A stretch of 64,000 bases of DNA. Origin: Huiozyma naganishii CBS 8797. Its lineage: Eukaryota; Ascomycota; Saccharomycetes; Saccharomycetales; Saccharomycetaceae. The notes under the pieces are model-generated. The model worked only from the letters and a program-made list of their open reading frames with translations, was not told the DNA's origin and made no database searches. Shown piece after piece: positions 1-11,295 of this stretch; position 1 is the stretch's first letter, and each line of letters begins with the position of its first letter. The DNA lies in NCBI RefSeq assembly GCF_000348985.1, contig NC_035934.1:186001-250000 (forward strand), read 5' to 3'. The position numbers and the translations under genes were made by a program.

Positions 1-291
<291 letters not shown>

Positions 292-326
292 GATTGCGTG
301 TGTATGTATATGTGTATAGATTTAAA

Positions 327-1289
327 TCACCCTCCCAGGAACCCTGACATCATGTCCTGCAGGAAGTTGGCCTGCTTCGGAGCAGTGATACCGAAGTACT
401 CCTGTCCGAGCACCTGTAGTTGTGTGGAGTATTCCTTCGCACAGTCTGCGTACTGCTGCTTCAATGTCGCAAACAGGTCGCGGTTTTTCGTCATGCAGGT
501 GAGCAGAACCAGTTGCAGGAAGTTGAGTTCCATGTGGTCCGCAAAATACAGCATTGTGAACGTACTCTCGCCTGAGTCACCACCAATGTCCTTTGTAATC
601 GTGTCCACGGTACCAGCCGCACCAGAGTCCACGTACCGAGTAAGGAACTGCTGCGAGGACCGTAGAGCAAACTTGACGTTCCCAATGAACAAGTAGTTAA
701 ACACTAGTCTGCTGACAAAATCACCAGCTAAAGCGTCACTACCAGCATCCTCGAACCACCCGTACAGAAGATCAACGTACTTTTCTAGGGACTCCTCGGT
801 GCCCAAAAGCATGTACCGTTCGGACTCATAGACGAGACCGGCCTCCAGAAGCTTCGCGGCGACGGCGTTGTGCAGCCGTGGGTCTCCAAAGGGACACTCG
901 CCATGCTTCACGGACCAATTGTTCATCCCAGTGGCCACATCCTTTAACGTAGGATCCGTAGCGTCTAACAACACGAGCAATTGCACCAACCGCGCAACAC
1001 TCGCGTCGTCCACGGCGACCCCAGCGACGTCGTACACCTCTAGCAAGTAAAACACGAGATCGGCACCGGACCCGCCCTGCCCAGCCTTCAACAGCAACTC
1101 AGCGCCACCAGCAGCCAACTCAACAGCCTCAGCGTACTCTGCACGGTTCACGTACCGGTTGATCACCGCCCGCAGCGCCTGGTGCGCCTCGTAGAATTCG
1201 CCCTTTGAAACCCGCTGGGAGAACCGCTCCAGCGACCGCTTCCCCTGCGGAGTACACGGACCACCACTGCTGCTCTGCACACTGCTCAT
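327..1289 (-). CDS. GET4: Get4, GET pathway tail-anchored protein targeting factor
   Basis: The product is 320 residues, close to the roughly 312 of S. cerevisiae Get4, and is an all-helical TPR-like solenoid without membrane segments. The N-terminal region with EFYEAHQALRAVINRY and the later FYLLEVYDVAG match the family. Get4 pairs with Get5 and hands tail-anchored membrane proteins from Sgt2 to Get3 in the cytosol; SGT2 is also in this window at about 26 kb. The ATG at 1289 is the first in frame and gives a family-like N-terminus. It is divergent from SEY1 with 147 bases between start codons. Confidence 0.95.
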   Translation of the reverse strand: MSSVQSSSGGPCTPQGKRSLERFSQRVSKGEFYEAHQALRAVINRYVNRAEYAEAVELAAGGAELLLKAGQGGSGADLVFYLLEVYDVAGVAVDDASVARLVQLLVLLDATDPTLKDVATGMNNWSVKHGECPFGDPRLHNAVAAKLLEAGLVYESERYMLLGTEESLEKYVDLLYGWFEDAGSDALAGDFVSRLVFNYLFIGNVKFALRSSQQFLTRYVDSGAAGTVDTITKDIGGDSGESTFTMLYFADHMELNFLQLVLLTCMTKNRDLFATLKQQYADCAKEYSTQLQVLGQEYFGITAPKQANFLQDMMSGFLGG

Positions 1290-1436
1290 TGACCGTATAC
1301 CTCGCTTGTTTGGGTGTAGTAGAAGTACTCGTGTTGTTGGTTGAAGAGTCTTTGATACAATTAAGAATTGTTCACCTTCAACAACATAAACTTGCTATTA
1401 CTGGAGAGGGGAGGGACAGGGACAGCTGCAACGACG

Positions 1437-3824
1437 ATGGGAGCCGCAGGGGAGCCGCATGCTATGCAGCTGATTGACGAGCAGAAACGGTTTGCCAGGA
1501 ACGAAGTAGTCTCATACTTCGACGAGGTCAGAAAGTTGCGGGATGCTGCGGATCGCGGGGTCGACGAGCCGTACCATATTGTGTCCGTCTTTGGATCCCA
1601 GTCCAGTGGGAAGTCCACTCTGTTGAACGTGCTGTTTCATACGGCGTTTGACACGATGGATGCGCAGTTGAAGAGACAGCAGACCACGAGAGGTATTTGG
1701 TTGGCCCATACTAACCGTGTCACGACTACAGCAGATGGCGATGATGAGGCGACCAGTGGCACCCGGTGCCCAGATATATTCGTGCTGGATGTGGAGGGGT
1801 CCGATGGTTCTGAGCGTGGTGAGGACCAGGACTTTGAGAGGAAAGCTGCGTTGTTTGCGTTGGCAGTCTCCGAGGTGCTTATTGTCAACATCTGGGAACA
1901 ACAGATTGGTTTGTATCAGGGAAACAACATGGCGCTACTCAAAACGGTCTTCGAGGTCAACTTGTCCCTGTTTGGTACCTCCCAGCGGAAGAATAAAGTC
2001 TTACTGCTGTTCGTCATCAGAGACCACGTCGGGATCACACCCTTGGAGTCCCTAAGCGAGTCTCTCACCAAAGAATTGAAGAAAGTATGGTCCACGCTCA
2101 ATAAGCCAACAGACTGTCAGGACATTTCGTTGTACGACTTCTTCGACTTGCAGTTTGTCGGGTTGGCACACAAGTTCTTGCAGCAGGAGAAGTTTACAAA
2201 GGACGTACAAGAACTTGGGGATCAGTTCGTGGCACCCAACGGGATCTTCAAGCCGCAATACCACCAGCAGCTGCCAATGGATGGCTGGTGCATGTACGCG
2301 GACAGCTGCTGGGAGCAAATCGAAAACAACAAGGACCTGGACCTCCCAACGCAACAAATCCTCGTGGCAAGGTTCAAGACAAACGAGATCCTCAACGAGT
2401 GTCTCGAACAACACTTCCAGACGTTCAACGAGAGGATCGAAACCAAGAAAATGGATAAATTGGCGCTCATTGACGCATTGAGGGAAACCAAGAGCTCTTG
2501 CCTCGAGGACTACGATAAACTTGCTTCTCACTACAACAAGAAAGTGTATTTGGAAAACAAAGAGGTGCTGGACGACAAGATTGGCGACAATTTCGTCCCA
2601 GTTATAGATGGGTTCATGGAACAGTTGGGGATTAAACTGTTGAACAATTTGACAGTCAGCGCTAAAGATCCGCTGAGGGAGGGATCTTTCATTGACAGGC
2701 TGACTGAATTGCAGAGCGGAATACTGGAAGAGTACTCGATAACCTTGAGCGACTTCCAAAGTTGCAACCTACTAAGATCGACAGAGGAGGGCAATGAGAG
2801 ATTTAAAGAGTTCGTAGAGCTAACCGTCCAGGATATAAAACAACAGGAGATCAAGTACATACTGAAGAAGATTAAGAAGAACCTCAGCTTCCAAATCAAG
2901 GACGATACGATTGCTCTGTTGTCCAATCCAACTGAAAGCGTTTGGGATCATGTCATGCAAAAATTCAACGCCAACATAGACGTCAACCTCGTGAAATATC
3001 GCAAGGACGCCAGTGAGGATTCCGTCGGTTACGACTTTCAAGTCGGGTTGACAAGCGAAGAAAACGACATTACTTACCAGCAGATTCGCTTCTTTGCTTG
3101 GTCGATTCTATCAAACGTTGTTCACGATTATCTAAAGCCAGACACTATAGTATCGATTTTGAGAGACAGGTTTGAAAACAAATTCAGATACGACGACAAC
3201 GACTCTCCTATCATGTGGAAAAATGAGGCGCAAATTGACGAGTCCTTTAGAATTGCCAAGGAGCATGCACTGGAAGTATTCAACGTGCTTTGCATCGCAA
3301 AGGACTCAAACAACGTGGAAATCGTCCCTGATGTCGACTTGGCGGAAGGTGAAGATAAATATGACGTCGATTCAGGTGTGTACCATATGGAACGGTTTGC
3401 CCACTTACTTAATGAATCCGAAAAGGAGAAAGTTTTGAAACAATTTAGAAGGCAGATCAACGTTTCGGTGATCGATTCCAAGAGATCCATCATCACGGCG
3501 ACAACACACATACCTATATGGATTTACGGATTAATTGTTGTCCTTGGATGGAACGAATTCATGTACGTGCTGAGAAATCCATTGTACGTCAGTTTGTTGC
3601 TGATGGGGTTTGTCGGGTTTTTCTTTCTAAACAAGTTCGGGTTGTGGACCCCAGTTCTGAATGTCGTTCAAACTGCAGTCGGTGAGAGTAGAGCAACTAT
3701 CAAAAGCAAATTGAAGGAATTTGTTATGGAAGACGACGATATTAAAAAGCCAGTAATCCAAGAACCAATAACTCCTGAAGACTCTATGGATGAAAAATCT
3801 GAAAAGGCTATGGATAGTGAATGA
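1437..3824 (+). CDS. SEY1: Sey1, atlastin/dynamin-like ER membrane-fusion GTPase
   Basis: The protein of 795 residues has the RHD3/Sey1 layout. A GTPase domain carries the P-loop GSQSSGKST at about residue 52, LDVEGSDGSERGEDQDFERK and the RDH guanine-specificity motif. A long helical middle follows, then two closely spaced membrane segments at about residues 696-740 and a charged cytosolic tail. Family members tether and fuse ER tubules through GTP-driven dimerisation. The open frame extends upstream of 1437 but contains no earlier ATG, so the start MGAAGEP at 1437 is chosen; a second ATG (MQLIDEQKRF) nine codons on is also possible. It lies between GET4 and SWT1 as in S. cerevisiae. Confidence 0.95.
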   Translation: MGAAGEPHAMQLIDEQKRFARNEVVSYFDEVRKLRDAADRGVDEPYHIVSVFGSQSSGKSTLLNVLFHTAFDTMDAQLKRQQTTRGIWLAHTNRVTTTADGDDEATSGTRCPDIFVLDVEGSDGSERGEDQDFERKAALFALAVSEVLIVNIWEQQIGLYQGNNMALLKTVFEVNLSLFGTSQRKNKVLLLFVIRDHVGITPLESLSESLTKELKKVWSTLNKPTDCQDISLYDFFDLQFVGLAHKFLQQEKFTKDVQELGDQFVAPNGIFKPQYHQQLPMDGWCMYADSCWEQIENNKDLDLPTQQILVARFKTNEILNECLEQHFQTFNERIETKKMDKLALIDALRETKSSCLEDYDKLASHYNKKVYLENKEVLDDKIGDNFVPVIDGFMEQLGIKLLNNLTVSAKDPLREGSFIDRLTELQSGILEEYSITLSDFQSCNLLRSTEEGNERFKEFVELTVQDIKQQEIKYILKKIKKNLSFQIKDDTIALLSNPTESVWDHVMQKFNANIDVNLVKYRKDASEDSVGYDFQVGLTSEENDITYQQIRFFAWSILSNVVHDYLKPDTIVSILRDRFENKFRYDDNDSPIMWKNEAQIDESFRIAKEHALEVFNVLCIAKDSNNVEIVPDVDLAEGEDKYDVDSGVYHMERFAHLLNESEKEKVLKQFRRQINVSVIDSKRSIITATTHIPIWIYGLIVVLGWNEFMYVLRNPLYVSLLLMGFVGFFFLNKFGLWTPVLNVVQTAVGESRATIKSKLKEFVMEDDDIKKPVIQEPITPEDSMDEKSEKAMDSE

Positions 3825-3913
3825 GGTGCACTCTTATATATGACGTTATTTAGTGTTTGTCAAATTCTTGACAGTTTGAAGTTACGTGGACCGCTCTCTG
3901 TAGTAAGTTTAAG

Positions 3914-5368
3914 TCATATGAACTGATCCCATTCGTGAAAGAGCCGTTGAAGTTGTTCGTGCTCGAACTCTTCACTACACAAGAAAATATACTCCAAAGC
4001 CTCTTTCCAGAAAGAAATCAAATTGTCCAGATCTTGCAAAGTTTCAGGTGGTCGTAATAAGACATCGGGCAAGCCCTTCCATTGATCCATGTGATTTAGT
4101 GAACTGTTGTTCAAATACCCAGAAAATACGGAAATCCAATACTCACAAATGCAAGTGACGCAATCGTGCAAGCTTGACAGGTTATTGGGGTCAAACCCGA
4201 TTAAAGCTAAATCATTGCCATAGCTCTCTATCATACATTTATTGACAGCAGCAACAGCTAGCTTTTCGATTTGCTCGAAAATCCCAGCCCCTTCTTCGTG
4301 AACGTTATCAAGAAGATTTTCTTTAGTCCTCTCAAGGACTTGATCTCCCTTTGATCCGCCAATATTATCAATATTTGTACCACTACCATCACCGAATTTT
4401 AGCATATTCTCCTGATACGCCCTTTGAGCAATTAGTTCGCTGGTCATTCCTTTCCGGTATGATACCGTCAGCACCTCCTCTGTGAGTGCTTTCAAGCAGA
4501 GGTTCTTGTCGTTTGACAATAGGATGGTGAAGCATCCTATTATTTCTTTGAAATATAAGCAACAATCCAGAATGGAATCGTCCTTGGTAGCCGCCGGATT
4601 GATTCTTTGCTTCAGCTTTTGTCCAATTATGCCCGAATGTAAATTAGCCAGGTTTTTATAAATCCAGTCATTGCCGGCTCTTGCAAGTTTTGAAATCTCC
4701 GCGTTGTTACTCGTCTTCAAGCCATCTAGTTCTTTGATCACAGTCCTTGGAATGACTATAATATGATGGTATTGTTCACTCAATTGTTTTAGGCCCTCCA
4801 AAGTTTGTAAATGCGATATGATAAAATTACTGTCCAATATAAAGGCAGTTTGTAGTCTTTTCGGATCCATCGATATATTATCGGTTTCATTCAGTCTCAA
4901 CCTACTATATTTGTTCTCGATGGGGTGCGTTCGTTGGTCAGATAAGTAATTTGAAACAGATTCAATTTCCATTTCATCATCCATATCCTTCCTATGAACA
5001 TCTTCTTGCCCCTCTTCATTTTTTCCAAAAAGGTTTGGCTGCTTTGACCCGGACCCCACTTCTATGTGTTCAGATGAGTTATTCTGTACATTGTATAAAG
5101 TATCTCGTTTGGCCGTATCTGAGTCATTCCTCTGTTCGTCCTGTATCTTTCTCCTTCTAGCCCTTGTCTTGTTATGTTGCTTCATGTTTGGCTCACTCCC
5201 GTCCTCCCCGTCATGCATTATTATTCTGTCCAGGTCTGCCAGACTGTACTTATGATCGCTTTTGGTTATTTGCTTCAAAGCATGTAATTGTGTCGCACTT
5301 GGCTCCATGGAAGCCTGCCTGTTCGAACGGGCATTGGACCTCCCGCTATGGATCGATTGAAGTACCAT
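3914..5368 (-). CDS. SWT1: Swt1, PIN-domain RNA endonuclease of nuclear mRNP surveillance
   Basis: The product is 484 residues. A basic, low-complexity N-terminal third is followed by a PIN domain beginning at AFILDSNFII with an invariant-type Asp, then PRTVIKELDGLK and LLSNDKNLCLKA, which carry further acidic residues of the nuclease site. A helical C-terminal domain follows. Swt1 cleaves unspliced or mis-packaged mRNAs at the nuclear pore. The open frame continues upstream without an ATG; the ATG at 5368 (MVLQSIHSG) is the first. The TTI1 stop codon is only 107 bases upstream, so the promoter is very short or lies in TTI1. Assignment rests on the PIN domain plus the SEY1-SWT1 neighbourhood. 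Confidence 0.88.
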   Translation of the reverse strand: MVLQSIHSGRSNARSNRQASMEPSATQLHALKQITKSDHKYSLADLDRIIMHDGEDGSEPNMKQHNKTRARRRKIQDEQRNDSDTAKRDTLYNVQNNSSEHIEVGSGSKQPNLFGKNEEGQEDVHRKDMDDEMEIESVSNYLSDQRTHPIENKYSRLRLNETDNISMDPKRLQTAFILDSNFIISHLQTLEGLKQLSEQYHHIIVIPRTVIKELDGLKTSNNAEISKLARAGNDWIYKNLANLHSGIIGQKLKQRINPAATKDDSILDCCLYFKEIIGCFTILLSNDKNLCLKALTEEVLTVSYRKGMTSELIAQRAYQENMLKFGDGSGTNIDNIGGSKGDQVLERTKENLLDNVHEEGAGIFEQIEKLAVAAVNKCMIESYGNDLALIGFDPNNLSSLHDCVTCICEYWISVFSGYLNNSSLNHMDQWKGLPDVLLRPPETLQDLDNLISFWKEALEYIFLCSEEFEHEQLQRLFHEWDQFI

Positions 5369-5475
5369 GGCCCCCTGTGGTGCTCTCCGGAGCACCCCAT
5401 CAAGCTGTCAAACTTCAAAGGTGGGTCTCTATCTCTATTTATATTTTATATCTTATACGTATCAGAAAACGGGCA

Positions 5476-8400
5476 TTACGTATCATGTGACAAGCACCAG
5501 CAAATGTCACTGAGGAACAGCGACTGTTCCGCGATTCGCCTCAAGGGGACAACCAAAAGGCAGCATTGTATCACATCTAAGACATCTGTCTCATCCCACT
5601 GTACTTCTGTCTTCTGCAATCCCGATAGCAACATATTTGACATACTGATTAGAGCATTTTGGGTAACTGGAGGGAAATTGCGTTTGGGAATGACAGCATT
5701 GCTAACACTAAACGAACCCTTGTATCGAGTCTCCCTGAGTAAAGCACAGTTCTTTTTCAAATATGGCCATAGATCGAGAAATCGTTTGGCGATAAAGTCC
5801 CCTGAGTAATCGATTATCTCTTTTAACGTTTCACAGGCAGCGTTTACGATCGAATGGTCGGTATCGCTGGTGCAACGTACTACAGAATCCCACACTTGCG
5901 CAACTTGAGGAAGTAAGAGATCGTATTGAGTAGATAGCATTGACGTAACCATTTTCATAACCTTCAGAATTTGTATCTTTAATGGTTTTGACGGGTGTGT
6001 TAGCAGCCTCTCTCCGTACTGGTTGAATTGGATCAAGGTTCTGTACGACTCTCGCGGTATCGGGGATATCCATTCAACTTTTGGAGGGCCATTTTTCAGC
6101 TGTTCCTCCTCGTCATCCGCTTCATCGTCACTATCTTTATCCTCCTGCTTTATTTTCAGTTTGGCATCGAAATACTCTTGAAAATTGGCTGGTTCGTTCT
6201 CCCCCAAGGGAAGGTCCTCATCAATCACAGTTGGCGGGGTTTTCACGGAGTTTATTAACCGTTCCATTTGATCCTCAGTTGTCAAACCCCAAGGTTTAAA
6301 TGTACTATGATTTGAGTGAGGGTCACCAAGTCTGTAAACTGCATCAGTGTTTGGAAGATACAATCTTTTCATCTCTACAGTGACAACCTCAAAAAACTGA
6401 AATATCTGTTGGCAAAGGTCGTCATATCCGTGGTAGTAATCCAGGAGCTTGAAAATTGTTTCAAGTACATCTTTAAAGGAAAGGACTGTTTCATAGCCTG
6501 CCATTTGGCACACGAGCATTAGCACAGTAGTTACCTGACCAGTCATGCCTAAATTCAACCTCTGAGAGATAGATTCAATCATATAATCTACGTTTTGTAA
6601 TATCAACTCTTTGATTGAGCCTTGATATAATACGTTCGATAATGTGACAACGCAATTCGTGGCAAACTGACGTACAGCCGGGGACGAAGAAATGATATCC
6701 TCCACGATTGGATAAAGAAAGTCAATTAACTCTGTTTGAAATTCCGCTTGAAGATTTTGGGCCATTATGTTTAGTGAGTATAATATGCAACATCGCGAAA
6801 AATCTGTCAACTCATTTTCTAGGGTGGAAAGGCCGCTAATGTATTCTAGAATGGTGTAACTGGCTTCTTCTTTTGTTATTACGCTAGTATCCGTGACTAG
6901 AATTTCGTCTATAGGAGATGTGTCATCGGTGACTGTAGTTTTATGTAACAGCGTAGCCGAAACAAACAGAGATATGCTCTGTCTTATTCTATTATTGTCA
7001 TTTCCCTCATGGTTAAGTAAATAGTCAATTGTCTCAGCTAATTCACTATCAGACTGAAATGTTTGACCAATTTCCGATATAAACTGGACCAAGATGTATT
7101 CTAGTTTTTTGTCTATAACATTGGAAGGAAGTAGTTGCATTTCACTGGGCTCAAGGATAAGACCATGCAATATCACTTTACTGGACTGGACTAATATTTT
7201 TTCGTTTGGCTTCTTAATCCGAGAACAAAATAACGAGTCAAGTCCATTTACCACAGCTTCTAGTGCTTCTTTGACAAGCACATTGTTATTTGGATGATTT
7301 GATAGACCTGTTTTGATGGCATATTGCAATGAGTTGAACGTTTGTTCAACATGGAATTGTAAGGAATGTGGAATTTGCATGACTAGCTTATTTCTTGCGA
7401 TATCATATACTGTATCGCTGTAAGTGTACAATTCGACCGACGGACTCTCCCCCAAATTTAGTAATGTTTCGATAAGCAATGGTATGCAATTATTTAATGA
7501 TTTAGCACAGCTGGATAAAGTCTGTGATATCATGCGTACAAGGGTTTCATTGATCTTTGAGTTATTTCTCTTTATCAGCACGGGTATGCAGTTTTGTAAC
7601 GCCAGTAATATCTGGCCTCTCGTTGCTTTGAGCCATTTGGAGTCTCTGTGTCTAAATGGTTTTCTAACAGTTATTTCTTGTTTCCCCAATTCAGCTACAT
7701 CTTCTAAGCCAGGAACTGTTGTCTGCAATTCTAAATCATCGTATACGTTCATCAAAAGATAGCCGTATAGTTGAATCACCTTGCAAATCACTCTATAATT
7801 GACATTGACACCTGGAATACAAAGTACTTTGGTCAGAACAGAGATATTGCCTGGAAGAACATATGAGAGCACTTCATGAGAAAGTAATCGTCTATAGAGT
7901 TCGGAGAGAATTCCGCAAATTTTTAGCTGTAAGGAATGATCTTCTGGAGTTTCAAGCAATATCGTCAGTATGAATTGGATGACGTCCGTAAGGTGCGAAA
8001 GGAGTCGGAAATCATTGTCTGTGAAAAACGTGGTAGCGTAAGACTGGTTGCCAAGGGCAGTAAAAAAAATACTGAGAGCATCAATTGTTACGATTTTTGA
8101 CTGTGAATTCGGCGGTTGGTCAAGATTTTTGATCAGGTAATTGAGTATGGGGAACAACTGTGTAGCCAACTTATCACTGAAGAGTGCTTCATGTTGCCAG
8201 TAAATTCGGAACAGCTGTGTGAGGGTCCTTAATACTTCCTTTGTTTGTGGGCGGCCCAATTGGCTTTGGTTTAATATATGAGATATGGGGATGAATACGT
8301 ATTCCACTAGTTTCCCATTATCACTCCCCTGTGCATCAATATTTTCTAGTGTGGAGTTCAACTCCCTCATATGTTTCAATAATTCTTTCGACTCACCATC

Positions 8401-8478
8401 AAAGGCATCCTGTGGCAAAAACGCATATTTTGATACGGCGACGCAAATCGGTTTTAGTTCCTGAAACTGCTCCGACAT
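5476..8478 (-). CDS. TTI1: Tti1-like HEAT-repeat subunit of the TTT complex
   Basis: The protein of 1000 residues is made of helical HEAT-type repeats throughout, with an acidic linker at about residues 780-800. The C-terminal part, with LLLPQVAQVWDSVVRC followed by a stretch ending GDFIAKRF, matches the conserved C-terminus of Tti1. Length agrees with S. cerevisiae Tti1 (1038). Tti1 works with Tel2 and Tti2 as an Hsp90 cochaperone that matures PIKK kinases such as Tor, Mec1 and Tel1. In S. cerevisiae TTI1 is on chromosome XI rather than beside SWT1 and GLN4, so the neighbourhood is different here. A karyopherin is the alternative for a HEAT protein of this size, but the C-terminal motif argues for Tti1. 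Confidence 0.82.
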   Translation of the reverse strand: MSEQFQELKPICVAVSKYAFLPQDAFDGESKELLKHMRELNSTLENIDAQGSDNGKLVEYVFIPISHILNQSQLGRPQTKEVLRTLTQLFRIYWQHEALFSDKLATQLFPILNYLIKNLDQPPNSQSKIVTIDALSIFFTALGNQSYATTFFTDNDFRLLSHLTDVIQFILTILLETPEDHSLQLKICGILSELYRRLLSHEVLSYVLPGNISVLTKVLCIPGVNVNYRVICKVIQLYGYLLMNVYDDLELQTTVPGLEDVAELGKQEITVRKPFRHRDSKWLKATRGQILLALQNCIPVLIKRNNSKINETLVRMISQTLSSCAKSLNNCIPLLIETLLNLGESPSVELYTYSDTVYDIARNKLVMQIPHSLQFHVEQTFNSLQYAIKTGLSNHPNNNVLVKEALEAVVNGLDSLFCSRIKKPNEKILVQSSKVILHGLILEPSEMQLLPSNVIDKKLEYILVQFISEIGQTFQSDSELAETIDYLLNHEGNDNNRIRQSISLFVSATLLHKTTVTDDTSPIDEILVTDTSVITKEEASYTILEYISGLSTLENELTDFSRCCILYSLNIMAQNLQAEFQTELIDFLYPIVEDIISSSPAVRQFATNCVVTLSNVLYQGSIKELILQNVDYMIESISQRLNLGMTGQVTTVLMLVCQMAGYETVLSFKDVLETIFKLLDYYHGYDDLCQQIFQFFEVVTVEMKRLYLPNTDAVYRLGDPHSNHSTFKPWGLTTEDQMERLINSVKTPPTVIDEDLPLGENEPANFQEYFDAKLKIKQEDKDSDDEADDEEEQLKNGPPKVEWISPIPRESYRTLIQFNQYGERLLTHPSKPLKIQILKVMKMVTSMLSTQYDLLLPQVAQVWDSVVRCTSDTDHSIVNAACETLKEIIDYSGDFIAKRFLDLWPYLKKNCALLRETRYKGSFSVSNAVIPKRNFPPVTQNALISMSNMLLSGLQKTEVQWDETDVLDVIQCCLLVVPLRRIAEQSLFLSDICWCLSHDT

Positions 8479-8805
8479 TAGTCGTTATATTCTCGATAAA
8501 TCACTTTGCAAATCTAAATCTCTCGATACGAATTAAACCAATATAATACTTCCACGCAATATTCCACAAACCAATGATACAGAGCGGGCTGGTCCGGTTT
8601 CCAGGTCCCAATGCACTTCCAATGAAGCTGTGTTCGTTCGTATCGATATGGCTGACAGAAGAGTGTCATTACAAACGGATATCAGAATTTTTCACTGAGA
8701 ACCAAAAATTCGATCTATTTTTTTTGTTCAAAGAGTCGATGGCACCAACGATGACACATTTGAAAACAAGCTCCAGAACACCAGGATAATCGGCTACAAT
8801 TCCAA

Positions 8806-11205
8806 ATGAGTACTGTGGATGAATTGACGGAACAGTTTGCTGCTGTGGGATTTGACGAACCCAAAGTCAAAGAAATTGTTAAAAACAAGAAGGTTGCCGC
8901 TTCTTTATCTCAGCTGCTTCTTGAGGCTTCCGCTGACACTGAGTGGGATAAGAGTAACAGAGCACTATTGCATAATCTTGCCACTTTGATTAAGGGTTCA
9001 GACCTGCCACATCATGAATGGATTGTTGAAGGGATTGTTTCTGGAGATTTGAAAACTAACTTGCAGATTGATTCTGCATTCAAATATTTGAAATCGGCTG
9101 GTGACAATGCGACAAAGGAATCCCTGAAATCCGAATCCGGTGTTGGTGTCACCGTTACTGAAGATCAGGTAAGAAACTCTGTTGCTGTTTATTTACAAGA
9201 CAACAAGGATACGATTATGACCGAAAGGTACAAGATAGTTCCTAAATTGTTTGCCTCCATTAAAAACTTACCTGAGCTGAAGTGGGCTGAACCTCGTTAT
9301 TTCAAACCAATTATCGACCAAGAGGTTTTGAAAATGTTGGGCCCCAAGGATGAAAGAGATACGGTTAAACCAAAGAAGGCAAAGCAAACCAAGAATCAAC
9401 AAGACGGCAAGGGCAAGAAAGCTCAAGCCGAAACTGCTAAACCTACCAGAAGCATGTTCAGTGAAGGCTTCTTGGGGGACCTTCACAAGGTTGGCGAAAA
9501 CCCACAAGCTTACCCTGAGTTGATGGTCGAACATTTGAAAGCCACCGCAGGGAAAGTCCACACTAGATTCCCACCTGAGCCAAACGGGTATTTGCATATT
9601 GGTCATTCGAAGGCGATTATGGTAAACTTCGGGTATGCCAAGTACCACGACGGTGTTTGCTACCTAAGATTTGATGACACCAACCCAGAAGCAGAAGCCC
9701 CTGAATACTTTGAATCCATTAAAAGAATGGTTTCTTGGCTTGGGTTTGAACCTTGGAAAATTACATACTCCAGTGATTACTTCGACAAATTGTATGAGTT
9801 GGCTAAAGTGTTGATCAAAAACGGAAAGGGGTACATCTGCCACTGTACTGCAGAAGAGATTAGACGTGGCCGTGGTATCAAAGAGGATGGGCAACCGGGT
9901 GGTGAAAGATTCGGTTGTAAGCATCGCGAAAACTCTATTGAAAAGAACTTGGAAGAATTCGAAAACATGAAAGAGGGAAAATATCAACCAGGTGAAGCGA
10001 CTTTGAGAATGAAACAAGATTTCTCTTCCCCAAGCCCTCAAATGTGGGATTTGATTGCCTACAGAGTGTTGAATGCGCCACATCCTAGAACTGGCTCCAA
10101 GTGGAAGATTTATCCAACGTATGACTTCACCCACTGTCTAGTCGATTCCTTTGAGAACATTACACACTCTCTGTGCACCACTGAATTCTACTTGTCTCGT
10201 GAAAGTTATGAGTGGCTATGTGACCAAGTCCATGTCTTCAGGCCCGCTCAAAGAGAGTATGGTCGTTTGAACATTACCGGTACCATATTATCCAAGCGTA
10301 AGATCGCAAAATTAGTCGAAGAAAAAATTGTACGCGGCTGGGATGATCCAAGGCTGTACACCCTAGAGGCTATCCGGAGACGTGGTGTTCCTCCAGGTGC
10401 TATTTTGTCCTTCATCAACACTCTAGGTGTTACGACAAGTGTAACAAATATTCAAGCTGTCAGATTCGAAAGTGCCATCAGAAAGTACTTGGAAGAAACC
10501 ACCCCAAGACTGATGTTTGTTTTGGATCCAATCGAAGTAGTGGTTGATAACTTACCAGAAGACCATGAGGAACTAGTGGAGGTCCCTTACAAAGCTGGGT
10601 CCGCAGAATTTGGCTCTCGTACCCTACCATTCACCAACAGATTCTACATCGACCGTTCCGATTTCTCTGAAACCGTTGATGACAAGGAATTCTTCAGATT
10701 AACTCCATCCCAATCAGTAGGTTTGGTGAAAGTCCCACGTACCGTTACGTTTGTAAGTGTTGAAAAGGACGCCAACGGCCACATTACCAGACTGCATGTG
10801 AACTACGATTCCGAAAAGAAGAAGCCAAAGACCTACATTCAATGGGTGCCAGTATCAGCCAAGTACAACTCACCAGTGCGCATTGAAGAAACTCGTGTTT
10901 ACAACCAATTGTTCAATTCCGAGAATCCCTCTGCTGTCGCCGGTGGTTTCTTGAAGGACATAAACCCTGAGAGTGAAGTTTGCCACAAGGGATCTGTTGT
11001 TGAACACAACTTTCATTCAGTAATGGAAAACAAATTAGAAGTACCACATACTGGTGAATTTTATGTGAAGGAGGATCCAAACGGTAAGGAAACACATAGA
11101 TTCCAGGGGATGCGCGTTGGGTATTTCACTCTGGACAAAGAATCAACGGCCGATAAGATTATCTTGAATGAAATTGTCGGACTAAAAGATGGTGGCTCCA
11201 AATAA
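8806..11205 (+). CDS. GLN4: Glutaminyl-tRNA synthetase, cytosolic
   Basis: This class I synthetase charges tRNA-Gln with glutamine. The product is 799 residues (S. cerevisiae 809). Residues 1-187 form the eukaryote-specific N-terminal tRNA-binding domain, followed by a lysine-rich linker at about 187-213. The Rossmann catalytic core has the HIGH signature at 264-267 within PPEPNGYLHIGHSKA and the KMSKS-loop equivalent LSKRK at 495-499. The C-terminal beta-barrel anticodon-binding domain completes the protein. Optimal codons are frequent, fitting high expression. The start at 8806 is the ATG that gives the family N-terminus MSTVDELTEQF. Confidence 0.97.
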   Translation: MSTVDELTEQFAAVGFDEPKVKEIVKNKKVAASLSQLLLEASADTEWDKSNRALLHNLATLIKGSDLPHHEWIVEGIVSGDLKTNLQIDSAFKYLKSAGDNATKESLKSESGVGVTVTEDQVRNSVAVYLQDNKDTIMTERYKIVPKLFASIKNLPELKWAEPRYFKPIIDQEVLKMLGPKDERDTVKPKKAKQTKNQQDGKGKKAQAETAKPTRSMFSEGFLGDLHKVGENPQAYPELMVEHLKATAGKVHTRFPPEPNGYLHIGHSKAIMVNFGYAKYHDGVCYLRFDDTNPEAEAPEYFESIKRMVSWLGFEPWKITYSSDYFDKLYELAKVLIKNGKGYICHCTAEEIRRGRGIKEDGQPGGERFGCKHRENSIEKNLEEFENMKEGKYQPGEATLRMKQDFSSPSPQMWDLIAYRVLNAPHPRTGSKWKIYPTYDFTHCLVDSFENITHSLCTTEFYLSRESYEWLCDQVHVFRPAQREYGRLNITGTILSKRKIAKLVEEKIVRGWDDPRLYTLEAIRRRGVPPGAILSFINTLGVTTSVTNIQAVRFESAIRKYLEETTPRLMFVLDPIEVVVDNLPEDHEELVEVPYKAGSAEFGSRTLPFTNRFYIDRSDFSETVDDKEFFRLTPSQSVGLVKVPRTVTFVSVEKDANGHITRLHVNYDSEKKKPKTYIQWVPVSAKYNSPVRIEETRVYNQLFNSENPSAVAGGFLKDINPESEVCHKGSVVEHNFHSVMENKLEVPHTGEFYVKEDPNGKETHRFQGMRVGYFTLDKESTADKIILNEIVGLKDGGSK

Positions 11206-11295
11206 GCATCTCCCCTTTAATATATGATGTATGTATGTATGTATAAGATACGTGCATCCAAGTCGCCATTTTTTCCTCCATGAGATGGAAGCGCT